A DNA stretch of 64,000 nucleotides from PALSA-612 sp963742925 (GCA_963742925.1 CAVUNV010000008.1:124001-188000); one strand, 5' to 3'. Counted from the first letter of the stretch, positions 16,151 to 25,141 are shown. Program-made: numbers and translations. Notes: generated by a model not told the origin, from the letters alone.

Positions 16151-16996
16151 GTGGAAGTGGAACGCTCGTACGGCGGGCAGACGATGTTCGAGCCGCTGCG
16201 GCGCGTGCTCGTGCGCCGGCCGCCCGCGGACGTGTCCGGCTGGCGACGCTTCGGCTGGCGCGGCGAGCCCGACCCGGCACGGCTCGCCGACGAGCACGAA
16301 CGCTTCTGCCTCGGGCTCGAGGATGCCGGCGCCGAGGTCGTCGTCGCGGAGCCGACCACCCTCGACGCCATCTACACGTACGACCCGGCGCTCGTCGCCG
16401 ACGCAGGCGCGGTGCTCCTGCGGCCAGGCAAGCCGGAGCGCGCCGACGAGGTGGACGCGATCGGCGCCGAGCTCGAGCGGGCGGGCGTGCCGATCGCGGC
16501 GCGCCTCGAGGAGCCCGAATTCGCCGAGGGGGGCGACACGGCCTGGCTCGACGAGCGGACGCTGCTCGCCGGACGCGGCTACCGCACGAACCCGGATGGG
16601 ATCCGTGCGCTGGAGCGGATTCTGGGCGTCGAGACGCTCTGGTTCGACCTGCCGCACTTCCACGGCCCGGCGGAGGTCATGCACCTCCTGTCGCTCCTCA
16701 GCCCCCTCGACCGGGACCTCGTCGTTGCCTATCCCCCGCTGATGCCGGTCGGCCTCGTCCAGCTGCTGGCCGACCGCGAAGTCCGGATCGTCGAGGTGCC
16801 GGACGAGGAGTTCGAGACGATGGGCCCGAACGTGCTCGCGCTCGCTCCCCGGCGCGTGCTGATGCTCGATCGCAACGTCGAGACCCGGCGCCGGCTCGAG
16901 CGCGCCGGGGTCGACGTGGCCGTCTACCGCGGCGACGAGCTCTCAAAGGGCGACGGGGGCCCGACCTGCCTCACACGGCCCATCCTGCGCGGCTGA
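16151..16996 (+). CDS. Amidinotransferase/dimethylargininase-like protein
   Basis: 281-aa member of the guanidino-group-modifying superfamily (dimethylarginine dimethylaminohydrolase, arginine deiminase, amidinotransferases). The beta-propeller repeats are visible, with D-P-A-L-V-A-D-A-G-A-V, E-F-A-E-G-G-D-T-A-W-L, the histidine region L-P-H-F-H-G-P-A-E-V-M-H, and a C-terminal nucleophile in G-G-P-T-C-L-T-R-P (Cys273). It probably acts on arginine or a methylated or related guanidino compound. Starts with GTG 36 nt after the DUF3303 stop. Which superfamily member it is cannot be settled by eye. Confidence 0.75.
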   Translation: MEVERSYGGQTMFEPLRRVLVRRPPADVSGWRRFGWRGEPDPARLADEHERFCLGLEDAGAEVVVAEPTTLDAIYTYDPALVADAGAVLLRPGKPERADEVDAIGAELERAGVPIAARLEEPEFAEGGDTAWLDERTLLAGRGYRTNPDGIRALERILGVETLWFDLPHFHGPAEVMHLLSLLSPLDRDLVVAYPPLMPVGLVQLLADREVRIVEVPDEEFETMGPNVLALAPRRVLMLDRNVETRRRLERAGVDVAVYRGDELSKGDGGPTCLTRPILRG

Positions 16997-17003
16997 GCTC
17001 CCG

Positions 17004-18423
17004 TCACGCCCGGATTTCGGCCAGCGGGAACGAGCGGTGGCGGCGCGGCGGCACGAGGAAGTTCTGGCGGTGGGTCGTCTTCAGCACCGCGTTGATCCCC
17101 TGACCGCGGTCGTTCGGGTCGAACGGCAGCCGCGTCCCGTCGGGCATGACGCCGTCCATCGCCAGCCGGTTGCGGTGGAAGTCGTCGCTCGTCGGGTTGA
17201 AGACGACGAACTGCACGCCGGCTGCGGGCTCCGAGCTCATCCCGTCCGTGTCGGGGCGGACGCTCCAGAAGAACGGGTTGTCGAGCGTGTTGAAGTCCGC
17301 ACGCTGAGGGATGGCGGTGCCCTTGGGGTATCGGGTCCCGTCCGCCCCATGGACGTCCTCCGTGAGGCGCGAGGTCGTCTGGATCGAGGCACTGTGCCCG
17401 ATCGCGTGGAAGCGCCGGTAATCGCTCGCGTTCTGGCGCGTCGTCGCGACGTCGGCCGGCCCCTGCCGGACGGTCAGCGTTCCCGACGGGACCCTGGTCG
17501 TGGGCCGGAAGACGGTGGCGACGCGCTGGGAGTGGTCGAAGAGCGTGTACCACTGGAGGAGGTCCTCGAAGATGTGCGAGACGTGCATGCAGGTGCCCTG
17601 GCGGAAGTAGCCGCCCGGGACCGCCGTCCGAGTAGCCGAGCGTCTCGAGGTTCGCGATCCGCGCCGGCCCCAGGTTCGCCTTCTGGGTCGACGTGAAACC
17701 GAGGAAGAGCTCGGACGAGTCGGGGATGAAATCCGCGCCCGCCACGCCTGCAGCCATCGCCATCCGCTTCGGAAGGCTCTGGCCACCGTCGAAGCCGCCG
17801 CCCGCGAACCCGCGCCGGATGCTGGTCGGCTTCCAGAAGTCGAGCTTGTCGACGAGCTCGCGGGCGCCCTCGTGGATCGCGTCCAGATGGTCCGAGCGCA
17901 GGAGGAGGACGGCGTCGTTCCGCTCCAGGATCGTCGCCGACGGGTCGCTCGGGAACCTGACCGCGTCGAGAAGGACCGAGACCGGCCGCCCCTTCGCCTT
18001 CGAGGCACGGCGGTCGACCGGTAGGTAGCGGGCGGCCGGCGTCGGCACGTAGCGGCGGAAGTAGGGCAACCCCCAGCCGAGGGTGATTCCCAGCCCGGCC
18101 GGTGTCAGCGCGTAGCGCGCCTCGAGCGAGGCGAGCGCGTGCTCGAGCGCCTGACGGGCCTGCGTCAGGTCGTGCGCGGAGCCGCTCGTCTTCAGCTCGA
18201 GCGTGACGAGCTGGTGGTGGAGAGGCGGCACGAGCACCTCGACCCTGTTGTCGCGCACGACCCGCACGCCCTCCAGGATGTGCTGCTCGGGCGGCAGCGG
18301 CTGCGCGGGTGCCGCGGCGCGAGTCGGGGCCGACGACAGATGGTCGACCAGCTCGTAGATGCCGGCCGCGCCGAGGGCACCGGCTCCTGCGCCGGCGAGG
18401 AGCTGCTTCCTGGTCAGAGGCAC
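17004..18423 (-). CDS. Tat-exported DyP-type-peroxidase-like protein (one frameshift)
   Basis: About 472 aa after correcting one frameshift. The N-terminus is a Tat-like signal (T-R-K-Q-L-L-A-G-A-G-A-G-A-L-G-A) of the kind seen on DyP-type haem peroxidases. The body resembles secreted DyP-like proteins (V-A-G-A-D-F-I-P-D-S-S-E-L-F-L-G-F-T-S-T; C-terminal F-V-V-F-N-P-T-S-D-D-F-H). The haem histidine and distal Asp/Arg cannot be assigned with certainty, so peroxidase activity is provisional. The frame changes at CCCGGG 17614-17619, where removing one base gives a continuous G-G-P-G-G-Y-F-R-Q-G. GTG start 1 nt after the lipoprotein stop: same operon. Confidence 0.75.
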
Positions 18424-18424
18424 G

Positions 18425-19093
18425 TCAGCGGGTGGGGTTGATCAGAACCAGGTTCCGCAGCATGCGGTGGAGGTTCGCGACCACCATCTTGTAGGTCAGC
18501 GGCAGGGCGATGTGCTCGCTGACCGAGTACAGCCCGCCGGCGTGGTGCCACGCGTAGAGGACGTGCCATAGATCGGCGTCCTGGTTGACCGTGTAGACCG
18601 TCGCCGTGATCCCGCGCTCGCTGACCGTCCCGCGCGCGTCGTTGAAGCACGGCACCGGCTTCTTGGTGAGCTTGCCGTTGTTGTAGTCCTCGGAGACGCA
18701 GGTCGGCACCTTCGTCCGGCCGGGGTAGCCGCGGAGGTTGACGTGTACCTCGCCGGTCTGGGGCTCGGCCCAGGCCATGCTGACGAGGTAGCTCCGGTCT
18801 TTCGAGGTCGAGACGGAAGGGCCGCCGGCGCCGCCGTAGCTGACCTGCCCGACGATCTGCCCCGTCAGCGGAGACGGGAGCCAGGCCGGGCAGTAGACCG
18901 GCGCCTTGATCTGGTTCGCGAGCCGCTGCCAGCCTGCCCGCCACTTCGCAGGGCAAGTGGGCGCTGCAGGCTTCTGCTCTGCCGGCTTGGGCTGGGCCGC
19001 TTTCGAGCTCGTGGCGGTGTCCGAGCCGCAGCCGGCCGCGATCAGCGCGATCGCCGCGAGGGTCGAGAGCGATGCGAGCGTGAGCTTCTTCAT
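18425..19093 (-). CDS. Lipoprotein, function unknown
   Basis: 222-aa protein with a type II signal peptide: M-K-K-L-T-L, hydrophobic core and lipobox L-I-A-A-G-C near residue 22, followed by a Ser/Lys/Pro-rich linker. The folded part (from about residue 46) has a Cys-rich start (P-T-C-P-A-K-W ... V-Y-C-P-A-W) and Cys in P-T-C-V-S and V-P-C-F-N, likely disulfides outside the membrane. It lies between the GT39 gene (whose TAG directly abuts this ATG) and the DyP-like gene (1 nt away), suggesting a shared envelope role. Confidence 0.8.
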   Translation of the reverse strand: MKKLTLASLSTLAAIALIAAGCGSDTATSSKAAQPKPAEQKPAAPTCPAKWRAGWQRLANQIKAPVYCPAWLPSPLTGQIVGQVSYGGAGGPSVSTSKDRSYLVSMAWAEPQTGEVHVNLRGYPGRTKVPTCVSEDYNNGKLTKKPVPCFNDARGTVSERGITATVYTVNQDADLWHVLYAWHHAGGLYSVSEHIALPLTYKMVVANLHRMLRNLVLINPTR

Positions 19094-20503
19094 CTACAGC
19101 CGGTAGACGGCCACCCAGGGCCCAGCGAGATCGTGGGCCGCCTTCACATAGTAGAGACGTGTCGCCTGGCTTCGCAGTTGGTCGTAGAAGCGCACCTCGC
19201 GCGGGTAGTGGGAGCGCGCCGCGAGCACCCGGTCGGCGACGGCGCCCGTGACGACGACGTAGCGGATGCCCTCGAGCCGGAGCCGGCCCACGTCGCGGTT
19301 GGGATCCGACGGCCGGCCCGGCCCGGGCAGGAGCAGCGGGAGGACCCTGCGGCCCCGGAGCATCGGCGTCGACGACTCGGCGGCGACCGGTGCCGATGCC
19401 GGCAGGTTCCGCCCGATCCAGCGCGCGGCGACGACCCGGGTGTCGGTCTTCGTGAGCGTGATGTCGTCCCTGATCGCGTAGGTGAGCGGGACGACGAGCA
19501 GGAGGAGCGTCACCGCCGCGAGCGCTCGGAGACGGCCGGCGAGCACACCGAGGACGGGCACGAGCGGCAGGAGATAGCGGTCGAAGTGCGCCCGGATCGT
19601 CAGCAGGTCGATCGCGTAGACGGCGACGAACGAGACGAGGATCAGGTCGGCCTTCGTGCGGACGACGAGCGCGACCACGATGCCCGCGACGACGACGATG
19701 ATCGCCGGCCCGATCGTGTGCCAGAGCCGGCCGCTGAACGAGAACAGCGCGAAGCTGTCGTGCTCGAAGCCGAGCCAGCCGTCCCGGGCCAGGCGCTGGA
19801 CACGCGAGGCGTCGCTCCAGGCCTGCCCCGGGTGAACGAGCACGTACGGGCTGGTGGCGAGGAACGACGCGACGCCGAGCCCGATCGAGACGGAGAGCCG
19901 CCGCCAGCGCCCCCACCCCGCGACGACGAGCGGCACGAGCAGGAAGACGCCGGGGTACTTGGCGCTCGCCGCCAGCCCGGCGACGACACCTGCCCAGGCG
20001 AGCCGGCCCGACACCATCAGCGCGAGCGCTGCGGCCACCCCCGCCATCAACGGCACGTCCGTGACGGCCATGTGCGAGTACGCGACGCTCGTCGTCCCCA
20101 CGGCGACGACCGCGGCTCCCACCGCCCCGGCCACGCCGTCGTAGGCCCGCCGGCCGAGCCACCAGGTCGCGGCGACCGCCCCGAGCCCGAACAGGACGAT
20201 CACGATCCGGGCGGTGAGCAGCGACGGCGACGAGTCCCAGGCCTGGAACGGCGCCAGCACGTAGAGAACGAGCGACGGATAGTCGAACCAGTGCGGGTCG
20301 AGCCCGGCGCCGTGCACCATCCGCCAGGCGCGCGGCACGATGTTCTGCTCGTCGGGGTTGAGGATCGTCCCGTACGGCAACCCGTACTGGAGCCCGACGA
20401 TCCGCAGGCCGAGCGCGACGGCGAGCAGCGCGCCGAGGGCCGCCTTCGGGCCGCCCCAGTTGCCCTTCAGGCGGGGTTGCTCAGACTTCGGGCGGTGGGC
20501 CAC
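19094..20503 (-). CDS. GT39/ArnT-type membrane glycosyltransferase
   Basis: About 469-aa polytopic protein with ten or more hydrophobic helices. The first extracellular loop contains N-P-D-E-Q-N, the acidic pair expected in the PMT/ArnT (GT-C) fold that uses polyprenyl-phosphate sugars, followed by W-F-D-Y-P-S-L. The C-terminal 140 residues form a soluble domain (D-T-R-V-V-A-A-R-W-I-G-R-N-L-P). The GTG start (first base 20503) overlaps the upstream gene by 23 nt; a slightly later alternative start is possible. Sugar and acceptor are unknown. Confidence 0.8.
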   Translation of the reverse strand: MAHRPKSEQPRLKGNWGGPKAALGALLAVALGLRIVGLQYGLPYGTILNPDEQNIVPRAWRMVHGAGLDPHWFDYPSLVLYVLAPFQAWDSSPSLLTARIVIVLFGLGAVAATWWLGRRAYDGVAGAVGAAVVAVGTTSVAYSHMAVTDVPLMAGVAAALALMVSGRLAWAGVVAGLAASAKYPGVFLLVPLVVAGWGRWRRLSVSIGLGVASFLATSPYVLVHPGQAWSDASRVQRLARDGWLGFEHDSFALFSFSGRLWHTIGPAIIVVVAGIVVALVVRTKADLILVSFVAVYAIDLLTIRAHFDRYLLPLVPVLGVLAGRLRALAAVTLLLLVVPLTYAIRDDITLTKTDTRVVAARWIGRNLPASAPVAAESSTPMLRGRRVLPLLLPGPGRPSDPNRDVGRLRLEGIRYVVVTGAVADRVLAARSHYPREVRFYDQLRSQATRLYYVKAAHDLAGPWVAVYRL

Positions 20504-21071
20504 CGACGAGATGGGCCACGTCGCCCCCGCCGACGAGAACGGCGTCGATGCCCGCCCGCTCGAGCGAGACGACCTCGTCCCGCGTCGTCGTGGCGAGCTC
20601 GGCGATCGCGAGCTTCCCGGCCGGCACGTCGGGGAGCAGCTCGAGCACGCGGTCGAGCGCCTCCTCGTCGTCCTCGGCCTCACGCGGCGAGAGCAGGAGG
20701 ATCTCGGGATCGATCCGCTCGAGGACGAGCTCGAGCTCCTCCTCGTCCCGGACGTCCACCACGCACTCCAGCCCGAGCCGCAGCGCACGGGCGTAGTGCT
20801 CCTCGAGCTCGGAGCCGTCGTCGTGATGGTGCTCGGCGACGAGCAGCCACGCGTCGGCGCCGGCCGCGTGCGCCGAGTCCGGCGATTCGCCCCGGTAGAG
20901 GACGGGCAATGCCGTGGCCTCCCGCAGCCCCGGCGCGGGGCGATCGAGGACGAGCCCTTCAGCGCCCTGCTCCTCGGCGGACGCGGCGGCGGCGGCATCG
21001 AGGACGTGCACGAGCACGGAGATGCCGTCTCCCTCCGACAGGGCCTGGCTCAGACGTCGCGAGCCGGTCAC
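20481..21071 (-). CDS. Degenerate TrpC-like (IGPS-related) barrel protein
   Basis: 196-aa protein whose C-terminal half follows the indole-3-glycerol-phosphate synthase pattern: V-V-D-V-R-D-E-E-E-L-E-L-V-L-E, then I-L-L-L-S-P-R, L-L-P-D-V-P-A-G-K, and A-G-I-D-A-V-L-V-G-G-G. It is shorter than real TrpC (about 260 aa). The catalytic K-D-F segment is replaced by L-P-V-L-Y-R-G-E-S and the catalytic S-E-S-G by A-E-L-A, so it should not make indoleglycerol phosphate. It is rich in Glu and Asp. GTG start 13 nt after the incomplete aldehyde dehydrogenase; operon member. A binding or structural role is possible. Confidence 0.65.
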   Translation of the reverse strand: MTGSRRLSQALSEGDGISVLVHVLDAAAAASAEEQGAEGLVLDRPAPGLREATALPVLYRGESPDSAHAAGADAWLLVAEHHHDDGSELEEHYARALRLGLECVVDVRDEEELELVLERIDPEILLLSPREAEDDEEALDRVLELLPDVPAGKLAIAELATTTRDEVVSLERAGIDAVLVGGGDVAHLVGGPPPEV

Positions 21072-21084
21072 GCTGGACGGGATG

Positions 21085-21882
21085 CTATCGGCCGATCGGG
21101 TGCCAGACCGTCTTCAACTCCAGGAAGGCGGCGATCTCCCACAGGCTCTGCCCGTCGGCGGCACCATGGACGACCCGCTTGACGTTCTCGGCGGCCAGCT
21201 GCTCGAGCTCCGCCGCTTGTCCGTCTGCACCGCCGACGTCGATCGCGTTGACGTCCATGTGGCCGGCGAGCCACGGTGCGAGCTCGGCCTTGGAGCCGGT
21301 CAGGACGTTGACCACGCCACCGGGCAGATCTGACGTCGCGAGCGCCTCGGCCAGCTCGACGGCGGCCAGCGGCCTCGACCCGGACGCGACCGCGACCACC
21401 GTGTTGCCGCCCGCGATGGCGGGCGCGATGCGGGAGACGAGCCCGGCGAGCGCGGGCAGCTCGGGCGCGAGCACACCGACGACGCCCGTCGGCTCAGGCA
21501 CTGTGAAGTTGAAGTAGGGGCCGGCCACCGGGTTCGAGGAGCCGAGCACCTGCGCGATCTTGTCGGCCCAGCCCGCGTACCAGACCATGCGGTCGATCGC
21601 GGCGTCGACCTCGGCCTCGCCGTCGCAGTGCCCGGCGAGGAGCGCCCGCCGGGCCTCCATCATCTCGGCCATCCGGTACAGGATCTGCCCCCGGTTGTAC
21701 GCCGTCCGCCCGGCCCAGCCGGGAAACGCGCCGCGCGCCGCGCGGATGGCGTCACGAAGGTCCTTGCGGGAGGCCCGGGCGACGTTCGCGCCCTCGGCCT
21801 CGTAGGAGCGACCCGACTCGGAGCGCGGAAACTCACCGCCGATGTAGAGCTTGTACGTCTTCTTGACGCCGAGCCTCGCCAT
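21085..21882 (-). CDS. Aldehyde-dehydrogenase-like protein lacking the catalytic Cys domain
   Basis: 265-aa protein resembling the N-terminal cofactor-binding half of aldehyde dehydrogenases: K-L-Y-I-G-G-E-F-P-R-S-E-S-G near the start, the E-P-T-G-V-V-G-V-L-A-P segment, A-P-A-I-A-G-G-N-T-V-V and L-P-G-G-V-V-N-V-L-T-G. It then ends with a short tail (E-N-V-K-R-V-V-H-G) instead of the domain with the nucleophilic Cys and general-base Glu. Pairing with the full-length enzyme upstream recalls ALDH16-type proteins, where an inactive module accompanies an active one. ATG start (first base 21882); the same minus-strand run. Confidence 0.8.
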   Translation of the reverse strand: MARLGVKKTYKLYIGGEFPRSESGRSYEAEGANVARASRKDLRDAIRAARGAFPGWAGRTAYNRGQILYRMAEMMEARRALLAGHCDGEAEVDAAIDRMVWYAGWADKIAQVLGSSNPVAGPYFNFTVPEPTGVVGVLAPELPALAGLVSRIAPAIAGGNTVVAVASGSRPLAAVELAEALATSDLPGGVVNVLTGSKAELAPWLAGHMDVNAIDVGGADGQAAELEQLAAENVKRVVHGAADGQSLWEIAAFLELKTVWHPIGR

Positions 21883-22152
21883 CACGCGACTCTCCGCGCC
21901 TGTGGAGAGATCGTCACGAAATCGGCACGAAGGCGTCTCACACCTGTGCGAATTTCGCCGGTACGATCGAACGTGGGTGGTGGGCCGGGGTGCCCCAGCC
22001 AAAGGCCGGAAAGAGCGGTCATTCGAACCTCACGTGTCGCTCGATGCAACGGTGCGGGGCAGCGTTGAATCGCGGCAACCGCCAGGCGCCGACAGCCGCC
22101 GCGGAGTCGCGGCTCTGCCGCGGCGGAGCACGAGCCAAGCTGCGAGCCGAAA

Positions 22153-22198
22153 CCGCAGGGAAGGGGGCTCACGGGGGAAACCGGCTGTTTCCCCCGTG
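22153..22198 (+). repeat. Dispersed palindromic repeat, copy 2
   Basis: It contains the core AGGGGGCTCACGGGGGAA, with CACGGGGGAAA pairing with TTTCCCCCGTG across a 7-nt loop (11-bp perfect stem), abutting the stop codon of the aldehyde dehydrogenase on the minus strand. To its left are a 9-bp hairpin (CCGCCGCGG / CCGCGGCGG) and a 14-nt direct repeat TCATTCGAACCTCA at 22019 and 22199, the second copy being the end of the gene. The whole gap 21883-22198 appears to be repeat-derived. Confidence 0.75.
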
Positions 22199-23674
22199 TC
22201 ATTCGAACCTCAGATAGGGCTCGAGGCCGTGCCGTCCGCCCTCGCGGCCGAACCCGGACTCCTTGTAGCCGCCGAACGGCGAGGCCGGGTCGAAGCGGTT
22301 GAACGTGTTCGCCCAGATCACGCCGGCGCGGAGGCGCTCTGCCATCCACAGGATCCGCGAGCCCTTCTCCGTCCACACGCCGGCGGACAGGCCGTACGGC
22401 GTGTTGTTCGCCTTCTCGAGCGCCTCCTCCGGTGTCCGGAAGGTCAGCACGCTCAGCACCGGGCCGAAGATCTCCTCCTGCGCGATCCGGTAGCTCTGCG
22501 CCACGTCGGTGAACACGGTCGGCGCGAACCAGTAGCCGCGCTCGGGTAGCCGGCAAGGCGGCTGGTAGATCTGGGCACCCTCCTCCTCGCCGCTCGCTAC
22601 CAGGGCTCTGATCTTCTCGAGCTGCGGGCGTGAGTTGATGGCGCCGATGTCCGTGTTCTTGTCGAGCGGATCCCCGACGCGCAGCGTGCCCATCCGCCGC
22701 TTCAGCTTGCCGATCACCTCCTCGTACACCGACTCCTGCACGAACAGGCGCGACCCGGCGCAGCAGACATGGCCCTGGTTGAAGTAGATGCCGTTGACGA
22801 TGCCCTCGACCGCCTGATCGAGCGCGGCGTCGTCGAAGATGATGTTCGCAGCCTTGCCGCCCAGCTCGAGCGTCAGCCTCGTGCCCTGCCCGGCGAGCTG
22901 GCGCTGGATCGCCTTGCCGACCTCGGTCGAGCCCGTGAACGCGATCTTGTCCACCGCGGACGTGACGAGCTCGGCGCCGGTGCGGCCGTCGCCCGTGACG
23001 ATGTTGACCACGCCCGGAGGCAGCTCGGCCTGCCGGAGCACGTCGCAGAACAGGAGCGCCGAGAGCGGCGTCGTCTCGGCCGGCTTGAGCACGACCGTGT
23101 TCCCCGCCGCCAGGGCCGGCGCGATCTTCCACGCGAGCATCAGCAGCGGGAAGTTCCACGGGATGATCTGGCCTGCGACGCCGAGCGGCAACGGCCGCCG
23201 GTTCGGGAACGCGTACTCGAGCTTGTCCGCCCAGCCGGCGTAGTAGAAGAAGTGCGCGGCGGCGAGGGGGACGTCAACGTCGCGCGACTCCCGGATCGGC
23301 TTGCCGCCGTTCAGCGACTCGAGCACGGCGAATTCCCGGGCGCGCTCCTGCAGGATCCGGGCGATCCGGAACAGGTACTTGGCCCGCTCGGACGCGGCCA
23401 GGCCCGACCAGCCGTTCTCGAACGCGTCGCGCGCGGCCTCGACGGCGAGCTTCACGTCCTCGGGGCCGGACTGCGCCACCTCGGCGAGCGGCTCCTCGGT
23501 CGCAGGGCTGATCGTCGAATACCACTCGGACGAGCGCGGATCGACGAGCTCGCCGCCGACGAAGTTCCCGTACCGCTCCTGGATCGTGACGATGTCACGC
23601 GACTCGGGCGCGGGCGCGTAGTCCCAGCCCGATGGAGCCGGTGCCGAGGCTCGTCTCTTCTCGACGTCAGTCAA
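22199..23674 (-). CDS. Aldehyde dehydrogenase (NAD(P)-dependent)
   Basis: 491-aa soluble aldehyde dehydrogenase with all key motifs: I-I-P-W-N-F-P-L-L-M (Asn of the oxyanion hole), L-K-P-A-E-T-T-P (cofactor), F-T-G-S-T-E-V-G-K, general base in L-E-L-G-G-K-A-A-N and nucleophile in G-H-V-C-C-A-G-S-R. It ends F-G-R-E-G-G with a short tail L-R-F-E. The TTG start overlaps the deoC stop by 8 nt. Directly after deoC, an attractive role is oxidation of the acetaldehyde released by deoxyribose-phosphate aldolase; this is inference from context, and substrate range is unproven. Confidence 0.9.
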   Translation of the reverse strand: MTDVEKRRASAPAPSGWDYAPAPESRDIVTIQERYGNFVGGELVDPRSSEWYSTISPATEEPLAEVAQSGPEDVKLAVEAARDAFENGWSGLAASERAKYLFRIARILQERAREFAVLESLNGGKPIRESRDVDVPLAAAHFFYYAGWADKLEYAFPNRRPLPLGVAGQIIPWNFPLLMLAWKIAPALAAGNTVVLKPAETTPLSALLFCDVLRQAELPPGVVNIVTGDGRTGAELVTSAVDKIAFTGSTEVGKAIQRQLAGQGTRLTLELGGKAANIIFDDAALDQAVEGIVNGIYFNQGHVCCAGSRLFVQESVYEEVIGKLKRRMGTLRVGDPLDKNTDIGAINSRPQLEKIRALVASGEEEGAQIYQPPCRLPERGYWFAPTVFTDVAQSYRIAQEEIFGPVLSVLTFRTPEEALEKANNTPYGLSAGVWTEKGSRILWMAERLRAGVIWANTFNRFDPASPFGGYKESGFGREGGRHGLEPYLRFE

Positions 23675-24605
23675 CGGTGAAGTAGTCGGGGCTCTGGTAG
23701 CGGCCGGTCTTCTCCTTGCGGATCTGCATCAGCACGTCGTTCAGGAGCGAGGAGGCGCCGAGCCGGTAGAGGTCGGGAGTGAGCCAGTCGGGGCCGAGCG
23801 TCTCGTGGAGCTGCACGAGGTACTGCACGGCCTGCTTGGACTGGCGGATCCCCCCGGCCGGCTTCATGCCGACCTTCCGTCCCGTCTCTTCGTAGACGTC
23901 CCGGATCGCCTCCAGCATGACGAGCGTCACGGGCAGCGTCGCCGCCCCGGAGAGCTTGCCGGTCGACGTCTTGACGAAGTCGGCACCGGCGGCCATGGCC
24001 AGGATCGACGCACGGCGGACGTTGTCGTACGTGCCGAGCTCGGCCACCTCGAGGATCACCTTCAGGTGGGCCCCGCCGCAGACTTCCTTGACGCGCACGA
24101 TCTCGTCGTAGACCTTCGCGTAGCGGCCGGACAGGAAGGCGCCGCGGTCGATCACCATGTCCACCTCGTCGGCGCCCATCGCCACGACCTCCTCCACCTC
24201 GCGCAGCTTGACGTCGAGCGGCGCCTGGCCGGACGGGAACGCGGTCGCGACCGAGGCGACCTTGACGCCGCTCCCGCGCAGGCGCGCGACGGCCGTCGGG
24301 ACGAGGTTCGGATAGACGCAGACGGCGGCGACGGACGGCATGGCCGCATCCGACGGGTCGGGCCGGATCGCCTTGGAGCAGAGCGCCGCCACCTTGCCCG
24401 GCGTGTCGGCTCCCTCGAGCGTGGTCAGATCCATCATGCGGATCGCCAGCTCCAGCGCGAAGAGCTTCGTGTCCTTCTTGATCGAGCGCCGCGCGAGCGA
24501 TGCCGCCCGCTCCTCGACGCCGACCTCGTCGACCGACCCGATCCGTGGCAGCCGCGGCTCGAGCGGCAGCTCGAATCCTGCTGGAAGCACCGGCGCCTGC
24601 GCCAC
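23667..24605 (-). CDS. deoC: Deoxyribose-phosphate aldolase
   Basis: 312-aa class I aldolase that cleaves 2-deoxyribose-5-phosphate to glyceraldehyde-3-phosphate and acetaldehyde in deoxynucleoside breakdown. The barrel motifs are clear: A-A-V-C-V-Y-P-N-L-V, A-D-E-V-D-M-V-I-D-R-G-A, K-V-I-L-E-V-A-E-L-G, the Schiff-base lysine in G-A-D-F-V-K-T-S-T-G-K, and M-K-P-A-G-G-I-R. It is longer than bacterial DeoC of about 220-260 aa, through about 50 extra N-terminal residues and a short tail. First gene of the deoC-aldehyde dehydrogenase run, divergent from the lipoprotein at 24662. Confidence 0.93.
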   Translation of the reverse strand: MAQAPVLPAGFELPLEPRLPRIGSVDEVGVEERAASLARRSIKKDTKLFALELAIRMMDLTTLEGADTPGKVAALCSKAIRPDPSDAAMPSVAAVCVYPNLVPTAVARLRGSGVKVASVATAFPSGQAPLDVKLREVEEVVAMGADEVDMVIDRGAFLSGRYAKVYDEIVRVKEVCGGAHLKVILEVAELGTYDNVRRASILAMAAGADFVKTSTGKLSGAATLPVTLVMLEAIRDVYEETGRKVGMKPAGGIRQSKQAVQYLVQLHETLGPDWLTPDLYRLGASSLLNDVLMQIRKEKTGRYQSPDYFTVD

Positions 24606-24661
24606 GCCCGGAGTGTAGCCCGGTCGAGCTCGTGCCCCCGCCTGGGCGCGGCGTAAGCTCC

Positions 24662-25141
24662 GTGAGCGTGAAGAGCGCCGCCGCCCTCCTGATCGTCGCC
24701 GCGCTGGCAGTCGGATCGGCCGGCTGTGGAGGCGGCGGCGGGGGAAGCGGCCGGCTGTCGAAGAGCCAGTACGAGTCGAAGCTCCGCTCGCTCCAGCACG
24801 ATCTCACTTCCGGCCTGCAGAGCTTCGCGGCGTTCGAGCCGACCGACCTCGCCGCGGCACCGGCGTTCCTGACGAAGGTGGCCGACACGCTCGACGGCGT
24901 CGCCACGACCCTGAAGGGCGTGAAGCCGCCGAAGGACGTGCAGGGGCTGCACAACCGTCTGATCGAGGGGTCGTCCGGGGCCGCGACGGAGCTGCGAACG
25001 CTCGTCCACGAGCTGAACGGCGCCTCGCCGGCGCAGACCAAGCGGCTGCTCGCGCAGTTCGATCCGGCCAGGCTGGCCGGGCTGCAGGAGCTCGAGCAGG
25101 CCGCCTCGGCGCTGGCCGCGAAGGGCTACCGGTTCAGCTAG
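24662..25141 (+). CDS. Small lipoprotein, helical
   Basis: 159-aa protein with a lipoprotein signal: V-S-V-K-S hydrophobic stretch and lipobox V-G-S-A-G-C followed by a Gly-rich linker. The rest is predicted helical (L-S-K-S-Q-Y-E-S-K-L-R-S-L-Q-H-D-L; V-A-D-T-L-D-G-V-A-T-T-L-K-G-V-K-P-P). The P-P-K-D-V-Q-G-L-H-N-R-L segment is shared by many uncharacterised actinobacterial lipoproteins. GTG 24662 is chosen; GTG 24668 is an alternative. It shares a 56-bp divergent promoter region with deoC and overlaps the convergent regulator gene by 8 nt. Confidence 0.75.
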   Translation: MSVKSAAALLIVAALAVGSAGCGGGGGGSGRLSKSQYESKLRSLQHDLTSGLQSFAAFEPTDLAAAPAFLTKVADTLDGVATTLKGVKPPKDVQGLHNRLIEGSSGAATELRTLVHELNGASPAQTKRLLAQFDPARLAGLQELEQAASALAAKGYRFS

